The notes under the pieces: model-generated | The model's database searches: none | The model's input: only the letters and a program-made list of their open reading frames with translations | Told to the model about the DNA's origin: nothing | Program-made: the position numbers and the translations under genes | In this document: in pieces, positions 29,601 through 38,649 of the stretch | How positions within the stretch are numbered: position 1 is the stretch's first letter | How the letters are laid out: each line of letters begins with the position of its first letter | Origin: Olsenella profusa F0195 | GTDB taxonomy: Bacteria; Actinomycetota; Coriobacteriia; Coriobacteriales; Atopobiaceae | NCBI RefSeq assembly: GCF_000468755.1 | Contig: NZ_AWEZ01000010.1 | Coordinates: 1-64,000, forward strand | Length of the DNA: 64,000 nucleotides | Direction: 5' to 3'

Positions 29601-29890
29601 CTGGCGCCGTAGCGCATCACGGCACCGTCGGAAGCCGTGATGCGAAAGCTGTACCAGATGATCTCAGGCTCTTCGGGCTCGAAGGTCACCGAGAAGTGGA
29701 CGTGGTCCTCCTCGGGCGCGGCAGCCATGTCGAGCAGGATCTCGCCCTTCTCGTCCACCCAGAGACGCAGCTGTACCGAGGCATCAGGTTCATCCCAAAC
29801 GTCGATGCCCAAAGTAACGGCGCTGCCAACTCGCACAGCGCCGAAGGGTACTCTATAGGCCGCATCAGACGTAACGTGTCTGGCCCTCAA
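26606..29890 (-). CDS. GH13 alpha-amylase/neopullulanase fused to GH77 4-alpha-glucanotransferase
   Basis: One 1094-residue chain with two alpha-glucan enzymes. Residues about 1-125 are a beta-sandwich N-domain; 127-565 are a GH13 barrel with nucleophile Asp352 (GWRLDVADEL), acid/base Glu381 (VIGEVWED) and Asp456 (LLGSHDRMR); 565-645 are a C-domain; 650-1094 are an amylomaltase-type GH77 domain with Asp903 (VRLDHFLGF), Glu949 (VVAEDLGSV) and Asp998 (STHDTNTLLGW). All catalytic residues are present in both halves. The start is TTG with GGGAG six bases upstream. As the last gene of the glycogen operon it probably degrades and rearranges maltodextrins released by GlgP. It has no signal peptide, so it is cytoplasmic. 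Confidence 0.93.
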   Translation of the reverse strand: MRARHVTSDAAYRVPFGAVRVGSAVTLGIDVWDEPDASVQLRLWVDEKGEILLDMAAAPEEDHVHFSVTFEPEEPEIIWYSFRITASDGAVMRYGARGDVSCGEGDLFFGDPASFQITVYDRGREVLPDWYKNGVVYQIFPDRFARGRGWEKLSGDDLARSYNGPKRRLVKDWDASPSYERDGDGAIVAWDFYGGNLEGIREKLGYLEGLGITVIYLNPIFAAASNHRYDTVDYMRIDGMLGTERDFSRLCADAKAHGISIILDGVFNHVGADSLYFNRAGFFPDLGAAQGEGSLYRSWFTFHEDGSYDSWWGNPDLPAVREDCPEFRELICGRDGVVRKWLRLGARGWRLDVADELSDGFIEDIKAVALAEREDAVVIGEVWEDASNKRAYGRLRRYFLGLELDGTMNYPLRHAIISFLRGEGTAHTLADTLESLYENYPRENFMSELNLLGSHDRMRLLTLLGGAPLPDGLSDDQRRTYRLDEGAHGLAVSRLWVAAFLQMCLPGVPSVYYGDEAGLEGYADPYCRAPFPWGRENADCFNVYRNAIALRKALPVLVDGDFEPFAPNDDVFCFWRRDESDEVCVLANGSRSESHTIRIPTGELEVTDVISGRVVTVRDGVAEVFLWPLGTSVIALHQERRLQRPMRRGMGVLCHVTSLPNEDQPSLPGTLGEPARRFVDRLAEGHMRYWQVLPVNPTDGFGSPYAGPSAFAGNVSLMWGVSPDGTTSLPSDLEHSVPYRRFVEGNESWLLPYATFMAIKKVEKGRPWQEWPNKFRTWKPALASDRRLAGAVEHECALQFFFMRQWLQIRAYANRRGIQIIGDVPMYVSTDSSDVWANPELFELDAKGYPAVLAGTPPDAFAQEGQVWGNPTYNWSLMRADGYSWWLRRLERAFELYDYVRLDHFLGFSSYYAIPKGQSARAGQWNFACGLDLFRTAYRKFGPLPVVAEDLGSVTPAVRALLEQTGFPGMDVIQFADEDVRAGYHPAPDKVVYSSTHDTNTLLGWVEEHFGFDKGDPEGMRQACELAERLVGECLTSPADVVILPLQDLLMLGASARMNVPGVATGNWGWQARPDALVDASHVMSELAKSNDRA

Positions 29891-29912
29891 ACAGATCTCC
29901 CTCTCACTGCCG

Positions 29913-31394
29913 TCACCTGTACCGAATGACCTCGGGATGCAGGTCGTGGTAGATGCTCAAGTACTCGCCTGCGGCACGATCCCACGAAAAGTCGACCCGC
30001 ATCGCCTGCTGCTGTAGCTTACCCCAAGCATCGGGATCGGTCCAAAAGACCTCACAAGCTCCAAGCAGACAGTCGGCCATCTCATCGGCATTCATGTTCG
30101 TGAAGCGGAAGCCGGTACCCTCACCCGTGAACTGGTTGTACGGTGTGACGCTGTCAAGCAGGCCACCCGTCTCGCGCACCACCGGGAGCGTGCCGTAGCG
30201 CATGGCGATCATCTGCGAGAGGCCGCACGGCTCGAACTCCGACGGCATCAGCAGGATGTCTCCGCCCGCATACATGCGATGGCTGAGCGCATTGTCGAAG
30301 GCTATGCGCGCGCACATCATGTCACCATAGGTCCAGTCGAAGTAGGAGAACGCATCCTCCTGATCCTTGTCCCCCGTCCCCAGCACGGCCATCTGTATGC
30401 CATGCTCCATGAGCCCGCTCATGGCATAGCGCACCAGGCCCAGGCCCTTCTGGTTGGTCAGGCGACCGATCATCACGACGAGCGGGCATCCCGGATCGAG
30501 CTTGAGGCCCAGCTCCTGCTGGAGGGCGGCCTTATTGGCGGCCTTGCCGTCCAGGGTGTCCGCGGAGTATGTCTGGGCGATGAGCCCATCGGTCGCAGGG
30601 TTCCAGACGTCGAGGTCGATGCCATTGAGGATGCCGCGCAGCACGTTGGAGCGATTGCGGAAGAGCCCGTCCAGCCCCTCCCCATAGAAGGGCATCTGCA
30701 GCTCGTTGGCATAGCTTGGACTCACCGTGGTGATGACGTCAGAGTAGCAGAGGGCCCCCTTCATGAAGTTGATGGTGTCGCGGTTGCAGTACAGCTGGTT
30801 GGCGGCGGTGGGGTTGTCCGCAAGGCCCAGCACGTCAGAGAGCACCTTCTCAGAGAACTGGCCCTGGAACTTGACGTTGTGCACGGTGAAGACGGTCTTC
30901 ACGTTGCAGCAGGCCTTGGATGCCTGATAGAACTCGCGGATGAAGACGGGCGCCATGGCGCACTGCCAGTCGTTGCAGTGGAGGACGTCCACCTGCAGCT
31001 CCGGTAGGAGCTCGATGGCCTCGCAGATGGCCTTGGAGAAGAACGCGAAGCGCTCGCCGTCGTCGAAGTAGCCATAGGCGGCGTCACGCTTGAAGTAGGC
31101 CTCGTTGTCCACGAAGTAGAAGCTCACGCCGTCGTACGTGAGCTTCTCGATGCCGCAGTAGACGCTGCGCCATGCCAGGGGCACGTAGAAGTCGGCGATA
31201 TGCCGCATCTGCTCCCGGTACTCGGCGGGAATGAAGCCGTACTTGGGCAGAATGACGGAGACCTTGGCGCCAGCCTCCTTGAGCGCGACGGGCAGTGACC
31301 CCGCGACATCGCCCAGGCCACCCGTCTTCACAAAGGGCACGGCCTCGGATGCCGCAAAGAGGACCTTGATCTTCCTTCTGACCTTGTCTGCCAT
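29913..31394 (-). CDS. glgA: glycogen synthase (ADP-glucose type)
   Basis: A GT5 glycogen synthase of 493 residues that adds glucose from ADP-glucose to alpha-1,4 chains. The N-terminal KTGGLGDVAGSLP loop binds ADP-glucose. The C-terminal domain holds IGRLTNQKGLGL and the catalytic-site segment PSEFEPCGLSQMIAMRYG. The ATG at 31394 has AGGGG five bases ahead; a GTG at 31400 is an alternative. It lies between glgD and the GH13-GH77 fusion, 22 bp ahead of the latter. Confidence 0.96.
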   Translation of the reverse strand: MADKVRRKIKVLFAASEAVPFVKTGGLGDVAGSLPVALKEAGAKVSVILPKYGFIPAEYREQMRHIADFYVPLAWRSVYCGIEKLTYDGVSFYFVDNEAYFKRDAAYGYFDDGERFAFFSKAICEAIELLPELQVDVLHCNDWQCAMAPVFIREFYQASKACCNVKTVFTVHNVKFQGQFSEKVLSDVLGLADNPTAANQLYCNRDTINFMKGALCYSDVITTVSPSYANELQMPFYGEGLDGLFRNRSNVLRGILNGIDLDVWNPATDGLIAQTYSADTLDGKAANKAALQQELGLKLDPGCPLVVMIGRLTNQKGLGLVRYAMSGLMEHGIQMAVLGTGDKDQEDAFSYFDWTYGDMMCARIAFDNALSHRMYAGGDILLMPSEFEPCGLSQMIAMRYGTLPVVRETGGLLDSVTPYNQFTGEGTGFRFTNMNADEMADCLLGACEVFWTDPDAWGKLQQQAMRVDFSWDRAAGEYLSIYHDLHPEVIRYR

Positions 31395-31424
31395 GGCCAC
31401 CCCTATCTTTCTCTGGGATGAGCA

Positions 31425-31452
31425 AGGGGCCGCCCCTCACAGGGCGACCCCT
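31425..31452 (-). terminator. stem-loop between glgD and glgA
   Basis: An 11-bp stem in the minus transcript (AGGGGUCGCCC / GGGCGGCCCCU, one G-U pair, six-base loop) fills the short gap after the glgD stop. It is followed only by TTGC, so it may act as a weak attenuator or RNA-stabilising element rather than a full terminator. Confidence 0.45.
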
Positions 31453-31469
31453 CGCCATCCGGCCTTGAA

Positions 31470-32561
31470 CTACTCCGCGCCCTTGCCCTTGATGAAGAGG
31501 GCGTCGGGCGTGCCCCTCAGCTCCGTGCGTGCAGGAATCCTGTTGTCACGGTCGACGATGGCGTTCTCTATGCGCGCACCGCTTTCGACGACGCAACCCT
31601 GCATGACGATGGCGTTGTTGATGGTGGCGCCACTCTCCACGATCACACTGCGCCCGAGAATGGAGTTGGTGACCGACCCGTAGATGCGACAGCTTCCTGA
31701 AATGCGGGCGTTGCTCGCACGGGAGCCGGCCTCGAACTTTGCCGGCGCGTTGTCGTGCGCCTTGGTGCGCACTGGACGCTCCACGGGGAAGAGCTCCGCC
31801 GAGACCCGGGGGTCGAGCAGGTCCATGTTTGCCGTGAAGTAAGAATCCTTGTTGAAGATGGCGGCAACGTAGCCGGGATAGTCGAGCGTGAGCACCTTGA
31901 CACGGGCGTAGTCAGCAGCCAGGGCCTCAAAGAGATCGAGGTAGTCGGTCTGCGCATACCACTCCAGCATCTGGAGCAGAAGGTTACGCCCGACCACGAA
32001 GCAGTCGAGGAACGCCGTATCGCCGAACTCCACACCATGCTTGACGCCCGTCACGCGGCCCTCCTCCACGGAGAAGCCGGAGACGTCTACGTCCTTGTCC
32101 TCGACCCTCTTGGTGAGCACCGTGATGTCGGCGCCAGAGTTCTCGTGCGCCTCGATGATCCTGCGGTAGTCGGCGTTGTAGACGAAGCTCGCGGACGTCG
32201 CAACGACGTAATCGGCGCTGCTGCGCTCAAGGTAGGTTCTGTTGTGCGCGAAGTCGCGCAGCAGGAAGCGCGAACCCGTGCGCGAGGTGCCGAAGGCGGA
32301 GCCTGGCAGCACGAACAGACCGCCCTTCTTGCGGTTGAGGTCCCACTCGCGACCAGAGCCAACATGGTCGATGAGCGAGCGGTAGTTGTACGGCATGATG
32401 ATGCCCACGGTCCTGATGCCGCAGTTGACCATGTTGGACAGAGCGAAGTCGACCACGCGGTACCGGCCGAGGAACGGCATGGAAGCCACTGGCCTGGCCT
32501 CGGAGAGGATGGTCGGGTACTTGGTGGAATAGTTCGCAGTGATGACGCCAATCGCCTTCAT
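31470..32561 (-). CDS. glgD: GlgD, regulatory subunit of ADP-glucose pyrophosphorylase
   Basis: A 363-residue paralogue of GlgC. The nucleotidyltransferase fold is present (GRYRVVDFALSNMVNCGIRT), but the catalytic GGxGxRL loop is missing: the N-terminus reads MKAIGVITANYSTKYPTILS. The C-terminal left-handed beta-helix repeats remain (NARISGSCRIYGSVTNSILG). Such GlgD proteins pair with GlgC in Firmicutes and modulate it without catalysis. It starts three bases after the glgC stop, so co-translation and complex formation are likely. Confidence 0.93.
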   Translation of the reverse strand: MKAIGVITANYSTKYPTILSEARPVASMPFLGRYRVVDFALSNMVNCGIRTVGIIMPYNYRSLIDHVGSGREWDLNRKKGGLFVLPGSAFGTSRTGSRFLLRDFAHNRTYLERSSADYVVATSASFVYNADYRRIIEAHENSGADITVLTKRVEDKDVDVSGFSVEEGRVTGVKHGVEFGDTAFLDCFVVGRNLLLQMLEWYAQTDYLDLFEALAADYARVKVLTLDYPGYVAAIFNKDSYFTANMDLLDPRVSAELFPVERPVRTKAHDNAPAKFEAGSRASNARISGSCRIYGSVTNSILGRSVIVESGATINNAIVMQGCVVESGARIENAIVDRDNRIPARTELRGTPDALFIKGKGAE

Positions 32562-32564
32562 GGG

Positions 32565-33713
32565 CTACTCCTCCCCCTTTCCAACTACGACGTTGTTACC
32601 GATGACGGCCGTGTCCCGCGTCTGATCGACGCTGCCGAGGACGACGTCGTCCTCCACGACGGCGTTCTCGCCGAGGATGGCCCGCACCACATGGGCGCCC
32701 GCCTTGACGTAGGCGCCGGGCAGCAGGACGGAGTCCTCCACCACGGCACGCTCGCCGATGTAGGCGTCCGTCGAGATGATGGAGTGCTTGGCCCTGCCAA
32801 ATATGTCGGCGCCGTTGCCCACGAGACAGTCCTCGATGGAACCATCGGGGCCCACGTACGCGGGCGGCCTCGTGGAGACGTTGCTCATGATGGGAACCCT
32901 GGTGTCAAACAGGTCGAAGTCGGGGTTGGTGCCCAGGAGATCCATGCTCGTCTCGTGATAGCTCGAGATGGTGCCCACGTCGCGCCAGAAGCCGTTGTAC
33001 TCGTAGGTGTACAGGCGCTTGCCGTCCGCCAGCAGCTTGGGGATGATGTCGTTGCCGAAGTCGTGCTCGGAGGTCTGGTCGATGGCATCGGCCCTGAGGG
33101 TGTCCACCAGCAGCTGAGTATTGAAGACATAGATGCCCATGGAGGCCAGGTTACTGTCAGGCTTGTTGGGCTTCTCGGTGAACTTGAGGATGCGCTCGTC
33201 ATCGTCCTGCGTGATGATGCCAAAGCGCGAGGCCTCCTCCCAGGGTACGGGCATGACCGCAACCGTGAGGTCGGCGTTGTGACGCTTGTGGTTCTCGAGC
33301 ATCTTCTGGTAGTCCATGCTATAGAGCTGATCACCCGACAGGATGAGCACATACTCGGGATCGTTCTGCTCGATGAAGCCGATGTTCTGGGTCACGGCGT
33401 CCGCCGTGCCGGCATACCACGCGCCACCCGCCTGCGTGGCATACGGCGGCAGGATGGACACGCCACCACCACTCTCGTTGAGGTTCCAGGCATCGCCCGT
33501 TCCCAGATAGGAGTGGAGGAGGTACGGACGATACTGCGTGAGCACACCCACCGTGTTGATATCGGAGTTGGCGCAGTTGGACAGTGCAAAGTCGATGATG
33601 CGGTACTTCCCGCCGAACGAGACGGCCGGCTTTGCGACGTCCTTGGTGAGCGCGCCGAGCCTGCTCCCCTGGCCGCCCGCAAGAAGCATTGCGATGCATT
33701 CCTTCTTGCTCAT
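32565..33713 (-). CDS. glgC: glucose-1-phosphate adenylyltransferase
   Basis: ADP-glucose pyrophosphorylase of 382 residues, the committed step of glycogen synthesis. The signature [14 protein letters not shown] is followed by [20 protein letters not shown]. Substrate-site segments [11 protein letters not shown] and FTEKPNKP are present, and the C-terminal hexapeptide-repeat helix follows. It lies between glgP and glgD. Its partner GlgD probably sets its allosteric behaviour. Confidence 0.96.
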   Translation of the reverse strand: MSKKECIAMLLAGGQGSRLGALTKDVAKPAVSFGGKYRIIDFALSNCANSDINTVGVLTQYRPYLLHSYLGTGDAWNLNESGGGVSILPPYATQAGGAWYAGTADAVTQNIGFIEQNDPEYVLILSGDQLYSMDYQKMLENHKRHNADLTVAVMPVPWEEASRFGIITQDDDERILKFTEKPNKPDSNLASMGIYVFNTQLLVDTLRADAIDQTSEHDFGNDIIPKLLADGKRLYTYEYNGFWRDVGTISSYHETSMDLLGTNPDFDLFDTRVPIMSNVSTRPPAYVGPDGSIEDCLVGNGADIFGRAKHSIISTDAYIGERAVVEDSVLLPGAYVKAGAHVVRAILGENAVVEDDVVLGSVDQTRDTAVIGNNVVVGKGEE

Positions 33714-33749
33714 GACATCTCCCCTCTATCGAGAATACTAGGACCGTTC

Positions 33750-36173
33750 CTATGCGTGCCAAATCTCGGAGTTGTACTCGCGAACCGTACGATCGCTCGA
33801 GAAGAATCCCGATTGCGCCGTGTTATGGATTGATGCGCGAATCCAGCTCCTCCTGTCGCCATACGTCTGGACGAGCTCCTCCCATGCCTTGACATAGGAG
33901 TAGAAGTCCGCCAGGACGAGGTCGTGGTCATTGCTCATCATGAGCTCGTCGTGCACGCTCTGGAAGCTGCCCGAGAGCTCCGCGAACGTGCCGTCGTTGA
34001 GCTGGTCGATGATACGTCCCAGACGCTCGTGATCCTTGTTGTAGACGTCCCATGCGAACCAGGTGCCCGAGGCGCGCAGGGCGTCTACCTCCTCGGTGCG
34101 CAGACCAAAGATCTTGATGCTGTCCTCGCCCACCAGCTTGGCGATCTCGACGTTGGCACCGTCATAGGTGCCCAGCGTGATGGCACCGTTCATCATGAGC
34201 TTCATGTTCGAGGTGCCCGATGCCTCGGAGCCGGCCCAGCTGATCTGCTCGGAGATGTCCGCGGCCGGGTAGATGAGCTGGGCGCTGGACACCGCAAAGT
34301 TGGGCACGAAGGCGACGCGAATCCTGTCGTTGACGCGCCCGTCCTTGTTGACCACGTCGGCCACCGCGTTGATGAGGCGGATGACCTCCTTTGCGAACGT
34401 GTAGCTCTGGGCAGCCTTGCCCGAGAAGACGAAGGCCGTGGGGCGAACCTCGAGGCTGGGATCGTCAAGCAGACGGTTGCGCAGATCCATGACCTTCATG
34501 ATGTTGAGCAGTTGGCGCTTGTAGGCATGGAAGCGCTTGACCTGCACGTCGAACACCATGGAGCAGTCCAGCTCGACACCCGAGGTCCTCTTGACATAAG
34601 AGGCCAGGCGCTCCTTGTTCCACTGGCGTGCCTTGGCGAACTCCTCCTGGAAGGAGGGGTCGTCCTCGTACTGCCCCAGCCTGGAGAGCTGTGTGGCATC
34701 CTTGAGCCAACCGTCGCCGATGGTGTCGGTGATGAGCTTGCCGTAGGGCGGGTTGGAGTTGCCCAAAAAGCGCCTGTGGCTGATGCCGTTGGTCTTGTTG
34801 TTGAACTTCTCGGGCGTAAGCTCATAGAAGCCATGCAACGTGGTGTCCTCGAGGATGCCCGTATGCAGTGCGGAGACGCCGTTGACGGAGTGGGCGAAGA
34901 TGACGGAGAGGTTGGCCATGCGCACCTGGCCGTCCCACAGGATGGCCGTCTCTGCCAGGAGGTCCTGCCAGTTGTCCCTGTCATGCGGGAAGGTGTCACG
35001 GTAGCGGTGGTCGATCTCCTCGATGAGCATATACAGGCGCGGCAGCAGGTTGCGGAACATGTCGATGGGCCACTTCTCCAGGGCCTCGGGCATGATCGTG
35101 TGGTTGGTGTAGGAGATGCAGGCAGACGCTATCTGGAATGCCTCGTCGAAGTCGATGCCCCTCTCGTCGACGAGGATGCGCATGAGCTCGGGGCCGCACA
35201 TGGCGGGATGCGTGTCGTTGGTGTGGATGGCAACGTAGGTGGGCAGCTCGGACCAGTCGTCCTTCCCGTGGGCGCGCTCGAAGTCACGCAGGACGGTCTG
35301 CAGGCCGGCGCTCACGAAGAGGTACTCCTGCTTGAGGCGCAGCAGCCTGCCGTGCTCGCCCGCGTCGTTGGGGTATAGAATCTGGCTGATCGCCTCGACG
35401 TCCGCGCGGAAGCGCATCGCCTGTGCGTAGTCGCCGTTGTTGAAGGCTTGGAGGTCAAAGTCCTCGCTCGCGGGCTCTGCGCTCCAGATACGCAGGTTGT
35501 TGACCTTGTCCCCGCCGTACCCAACGATGGGGACGTCATAGGGGACGGCCTTCACGATCTGGCCTCCCTCCGTCTCAAACCAGTAGCGGCCATCGTCCTC
35601 ATGGCGGACGACATTGCCTCCAAAGCGCACGAGCACGGATGACTCGCCCTTGCGCGCCTCCCAAGAGAAGCCGTTCTCCAGCCAGTTGTCCATCTTCTCG
35701 ACCTGCCGCCCATGATCGATCTCCTGGCGGAAGAGGCCATAGCGGTAGCGCATGCCGTTGCCATGTCCATTGATGCCAACGGCGGCCATGGAGTCGAGGA
35801 AGCATGCGGCGAGACGGCCGAGACCTCCGTTGCCGAGGCCGGGATCGACCTCGCGCTGCTCCAGTTCGTCAAGTGGGGTGCCAAGCTCCCTGCACCCTGC
35901 CTTCACCACATCTCGGATGCCAAGGTTGAGCAGATAGTTGTCAAGCAGCGGCCCCAGCAGGAACTCGATGGAGAAGTAGTAGACCTGCTTCTCGTCCTTG
36001 AGGTCTGCCGCACTGCTGCGCAGGTCGCGTGCCTTGTGTGCAATCAGGCTCGCAAGCACGAAGTAGCGATCGCGCTCGTTGAGATCCTCGTACCTCTTGC
36101 CCAGCATCTTGCGACAGCTGTCGCGATACTGCGCGATGAAATCGTCTTTGTCCTTGAAGAAAGTCTCTGACAT
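33750..36173 (-). CDS. glgP: glycogen/maltodextrin phosphorylase
   Basis: A GT35 phosphorylase of 807 residues that releases glucose-1-P from alpha-1,4-glucan ends. The PLP lysine lies in SGTSNMKLMMNGAITLGTYD, and other family blocks are GLGNGGLGRLAACFLDSMA and HTNDTHPAMCGPELMRI. The ATG at 36173 follows GGAGAGG; the longer frame from 36251 lies in the structured leader. It sits between glgB and glgC, so synthesis and breakdown genes share a transcript. A 190-bp leader with hairpins may set its level apart from glgB. Confidence 0.96.
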   Translation of the reverse strand: MSETFFKDKDDFIAQYRDSCRKMLGKRYEDLNERDRYFVLASLIAHKARDLRSSAADLKDEKQVYYFSIEFLLGPLLDNYLLNLGIRDVVKAGCRELGTPLDELEQREVDPGLGNGGLGRLAACFLDSMAAVGINGHGNGMRYRYGLFRQEIDHGRQVEKMDNWLENGFSWEARKGESSVLVRFGGNVVRHEDDGRYWFETEGGQIVKAVPYDVPIVGYGGDKVNNLRIWSAEPASEDFDLQAFNNGDYAQAMRFRADVEAISQILYPNDAGEHGRLLRLKQEYLFVSAGLQTVLRDFERAHGKDDWSELPTYVAIHTNDTHPAMCGPELMRILVDERGIDFDEAFQIASACISYTNHTIMPEALEKWPIDMFRNLLPRLYMLIEEIDHRYRDTFPHDRDNWQDLLAETAILWDGQVRMANLSVIFAHSVNGVSALHTGILEDTTLHGFYELTPEKFNNKTNGISHRRFLGNSNPPYGKLITDTIGDGWLKDATQLSRLGQYEDDPSFQEEFAKARQWNKERLASYVKRTSGVELDCSMVFDVQVKRFHAYKRQLLNIMKVMDLRNRLLDDPSLEVRPTAFVFSGKAAQSYTFAKEVIRLINAVADVVNKDGRVNDRIRVAFVPNFAVSSAQLIYPAADISEQISWAGSEASGTSNMKLMMNGAITLGTYDGANVEIAKLVGEDSIKIFGLRTEEVDALRASGTWFAWDVYNKDHERLGRIIDQLNDGTFAELSGSFQSVHDELMMSNDHDLVLADFYSYVKAWEELVQTYGDRRSWIRASIHNTAQSGFFSSDRTVREYNSEIWHA

Positions 36174-36291
36174 GTGCCAATGCCTCTCCGGTGTATGTAG
36201 CCAGAACAACCGCTGTGCACCGCTGATATCCTCGCCACTACAGCATCTCACACTGTGACATCAACCACCAGTAATGGTGACAACTTTTTGC

Positions 36292-36364
36292 CATCGGGTT
36301 TCCCCGATGTCATGCATGCCATCCGCGTGCGGGGACGGGCCACGCCTCACGCGCGGATGGCATG
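36292..36364 (-). promoter_or_regulatory. tandem hairpins between glgB and glgP
   Basis: Directly behind the glgB stop lies a 13-bp perfect stem (CATGCCATCCGCG at 36315-36327 with CGCGGATGGCATG at 36352-36364). It is followed in the minus transcript by a 7-bp stem CATCGGG/CCCGATG with a GAAA tetraloop (36292-36309). A small CACCA/TGGTG hairpin lies further on near 36270. There is no clear T-run. It may be a processing or partial termination element, and the rest of the 193-bp spacer may hold a glgP promoter. Confidence 0.5.
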
Positions 36365-36366
36365 GT

Positions 36367-38649
36367 TTACCCCCTTGCCTTCCTGCGGCCCTTAGCCGAC
36401 GGGCCGCCCTTGGTCCTTCGTGAGGCCGCTGACGCGGAGGAACTGGTCGTCGATGTCCCCTTGGCCACGGACTGCGCCTCGGTGGATGCCTTCGTGGGAG
36501 AGGTCGCCCCCTTGGCCCTAGGGGCCTTCTTGGCCGCAGGTTTCGCCTTGGTGGCAGACGTCTTGGGCGTTGCAGCAGCCTCGGCCTTGGTGGCCACCTT
36601 CTGTGCGGAGGCAGTCCCCTTCGATGCGGCAGGCTTCTTTGCCCTGGTGACCTTCTTGGCCGCAGGCCGTGCGGTCGCCTTCCGCCTCTTGGCCCTCTTG
36701 GTGGGCAGTAGGCCGTCGTACGAGAGGATCAGGCCCGCCAGAGGCGGAACGCGCAGTTCGATCGAGGTGTCACGCATGTTCCACGACTTCTCCTGAGAGG
36801 CGAAGCGCACGCCCTCGTTGGTGACGCCCGAACCGCCGAACTCGATGGCATCCGAATTGAATGCCTCACGCCAATAGCCAGGCTTAGGAAGGCCGATACG
36901 GAACTCCTCATGCGGGTTGACATCAAAGTTGATGAGGATGACCAGGTCATCCTTGGGATTGTCGCCCTTGCGCACGAAGCTGATCACCGACTGGTCGGCA
37001 TTGTCCGCATCGATCCACTCGAAGCCCTCGGAGGAGTAGGCATGCTGCCACAGCGCGGGGTGCTCGTTGTAGAACCCGTTCATGGCCGCAACGAACTTCT
37101 GGATGTGGGCGTGGCTCTCGTACTGCTCGGTGAGGAAGTACTGGATGCCCTCGTAGTAGCGCCACTCGATGAACTGCGCGATCTCGTTGCCCATGAAGTT
37201 GAGCTTGCCGCCGGCGTGAGTCATCTGGTACAGGTTGAGCGTGCGCATGCCGGCAAACTGGCGCCAGTAGTCACCGGGCTGGCGCGTGATGAGCGAGCAC
37301 TTGCCGTGCACCACCTCGTCGTGCGAGAGCGGTAGCACGAAGTTCTCGTTGAACTGATACATGGCGGAGAACGTGAGCAGCTTGTGGTTGCCCGGGCGCC
37401 ACGGGAAGTCGGTCTGCATGTAGTGCAGGGTGTCGTTCATCCAGCCCATGTCCCACTTGAGGTGGAAGCCGAGGCCACCGTCCTTGGTGGGGTACGTCAC
37501 GAGCGGCCACGCCGTGGACTCCTCGGCGATCATCATGACGTCGGGGTAGTACCTCCCCATCGTGTCGTTGCACTCCTGCACGAACTTGATGGAGACGAAG
37601 TCCTCCTCGGTACCCTTCTCGTTGAACTTCTTCTGGCTGGGATCGTCGACGCCAAAGTTGAGGTAGAGCATGGAGGTGACGCCGTCCATGCGCACGCCGT
37701 CGGCATGGTACTCGCCCACCCAGTACAGCAGGTTGGAGATGAGGAAGGTGCGCACCTGGGGACGGCTAAGGTCAAACTTGAAGGTGCCCCAGTTGGGGTG
37801 CACCTCCTTCTCGTAGAGCTTGCTGCCATTGAAGTGCACCAGGCCGTGCTCGTCCCTGCAGAAGCCACCCGGCACCCAGTCGAGGATGACGCCGATGCCC
37901 GCCTGATGGCAGGCGTCCACAAAGTGCTTGAACTGCTTGGCGTCACCATAGCGGCTCGTCGGCGCGTAGTAGCCCGTCACCTGATAGCCCCAGGAGCCAT
38001 CGAACGGATGCTCCATGACCGGCAGGACCTCGATGTGCGAGTAGCCCATCCTCTTGACGTAGTCCACCAGTTCGACGGAGAGCTCGTCGTAGGTGAGATA
38101 GGAGCCGCTCGTATCGTCGCTGTCGGGGTCGCCGTTGCCGGCCAGGCCATCGTCGTGACGCCGCCAGCTGCCCAGATGCACCTCGAAGATGTTGAGGGGC
38201 CTCTTGAACATGTCTTGTCCGGCGCGCTCCCTGAGATAGGCGGCGTCCTTCCACTCGTAGCCGCTGATGTCCGCCGTGCGCGACGCGGTGCCGGGAGGAC
38301 ACTCGGCCTGGAAGGCATAGGGGTCTGCCTTGTAGAGGAAGTCCCCCTGGGCGGTCTCCACCAGATACTTGTAAAGCTGGCCGGTCTCGACATCGGCGAT
38401 GTAGCCACGCCAGATGTCCCCCGTCGAACTGGGCTCAAGGTAGTTGGCATCCTGGTCCCACCCATTGAACTCACCGATGACGCGGACGCTCTTGGCCTTT
38501 GGCACCCAGACGGCAAAATGGTAGCCTGTCGTCCCCGCCGCGGACGCAGGGTGGGCGCCGAGCTTCTCGTAGCTCCGATACCAGCTCCCCTCCCCCATCA
38601 TATAGAGATCATCGTTGGTAACGATCAGATCTTTTGTCGGGACACTCAT
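36367..38649 (-). CDS. glgB: 1,4-alpha-glucan branching enzyme with histone-H1-like C-terminal tail
   Basis: A glycogen branching enzyme of 760 residues. An N-terminal CBM48 module (YHFAVWVPKAKSVRVIGEFN) and a GH13 catalytic domain (nucleophile in ADGVRMDGVTSML, acid/base in MMIAEESTAWP, LSHDEVVHGK) end near residue 645 with the usual all-beta domain. The last 111 residues are foreign to the family: low-complexity Ala/Lys/Thr/Ser/Pro with about 32 Lys/Arg and only two Glu, resembling histone H1 or bacterial AlgP/HU-tail sequences. The start at 38649 follows GGGGAGGG. It is the first gene of the glycogen operon. Confidence 0.95.
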   Translation of the reverse strand: MSVPTKDLIVTNDDLYMMGEGSWYRSYEKLGAHPASAAGTTGYHFAVWVPKAKSVRVIGEFNGWDQDANYLEPSSTGDIWRGYIADVETGQLYKYLVETAQGDFLYKADPYAFQAECPPGTASRTADISGYEWKDAAYLRERAGQDMFKRPLNIFEVHLGSWRRHDDGLAGNGDPDSDDTSGSYLTYDELSVELVDYVKRMGYSHIEVLPVMEHPFDGSWGYQVTGYYAPTSRYGDAKQFKHFVDACHQAGIGVILDWVPGGFCRDEHGLVHFNGSKLYEKEVHPNWGTFKFDLSRPQVRTFLISNLLYWVGEYHADGVRMDGVTSMLYLNFGVDDPSQKKFNEKGTEEDFVSIKFVQECNDTMGRYYPDVMMIAEESTAWPLVTYPTKDGGLGFHLKWDMGWMNDTLHYMQTDFPWRPGNHKLLTFSAMYQFNENFVLPLSHDEVVHGKCSLITRQPGDYWRQFAGMRTLNLYQMTHAGGKLNFMGNEIAQFIEWRYYEGIQYFLTEQYESHAHIQKFVAAMNGFYNEHPALWQHAYSSEGFEWIDADNADQSVISFVRKGDNPKDDLVILINFDVNPHEEFRIGLPKPGYWREAFNSDAIEFGGSGVTNEGVRFASQEKSWNMRDTSIELRVPPLAGLILSYDGLLPTKRAKRRKATARPAAKKVTRAKKPAASKGTASAQKVATKAEAAATPKTSATKAKPAAKKAPRAKGATSPTKASTEAQSVAKGTSTTSSSASAASRRTKGGPSAKGRRKARG

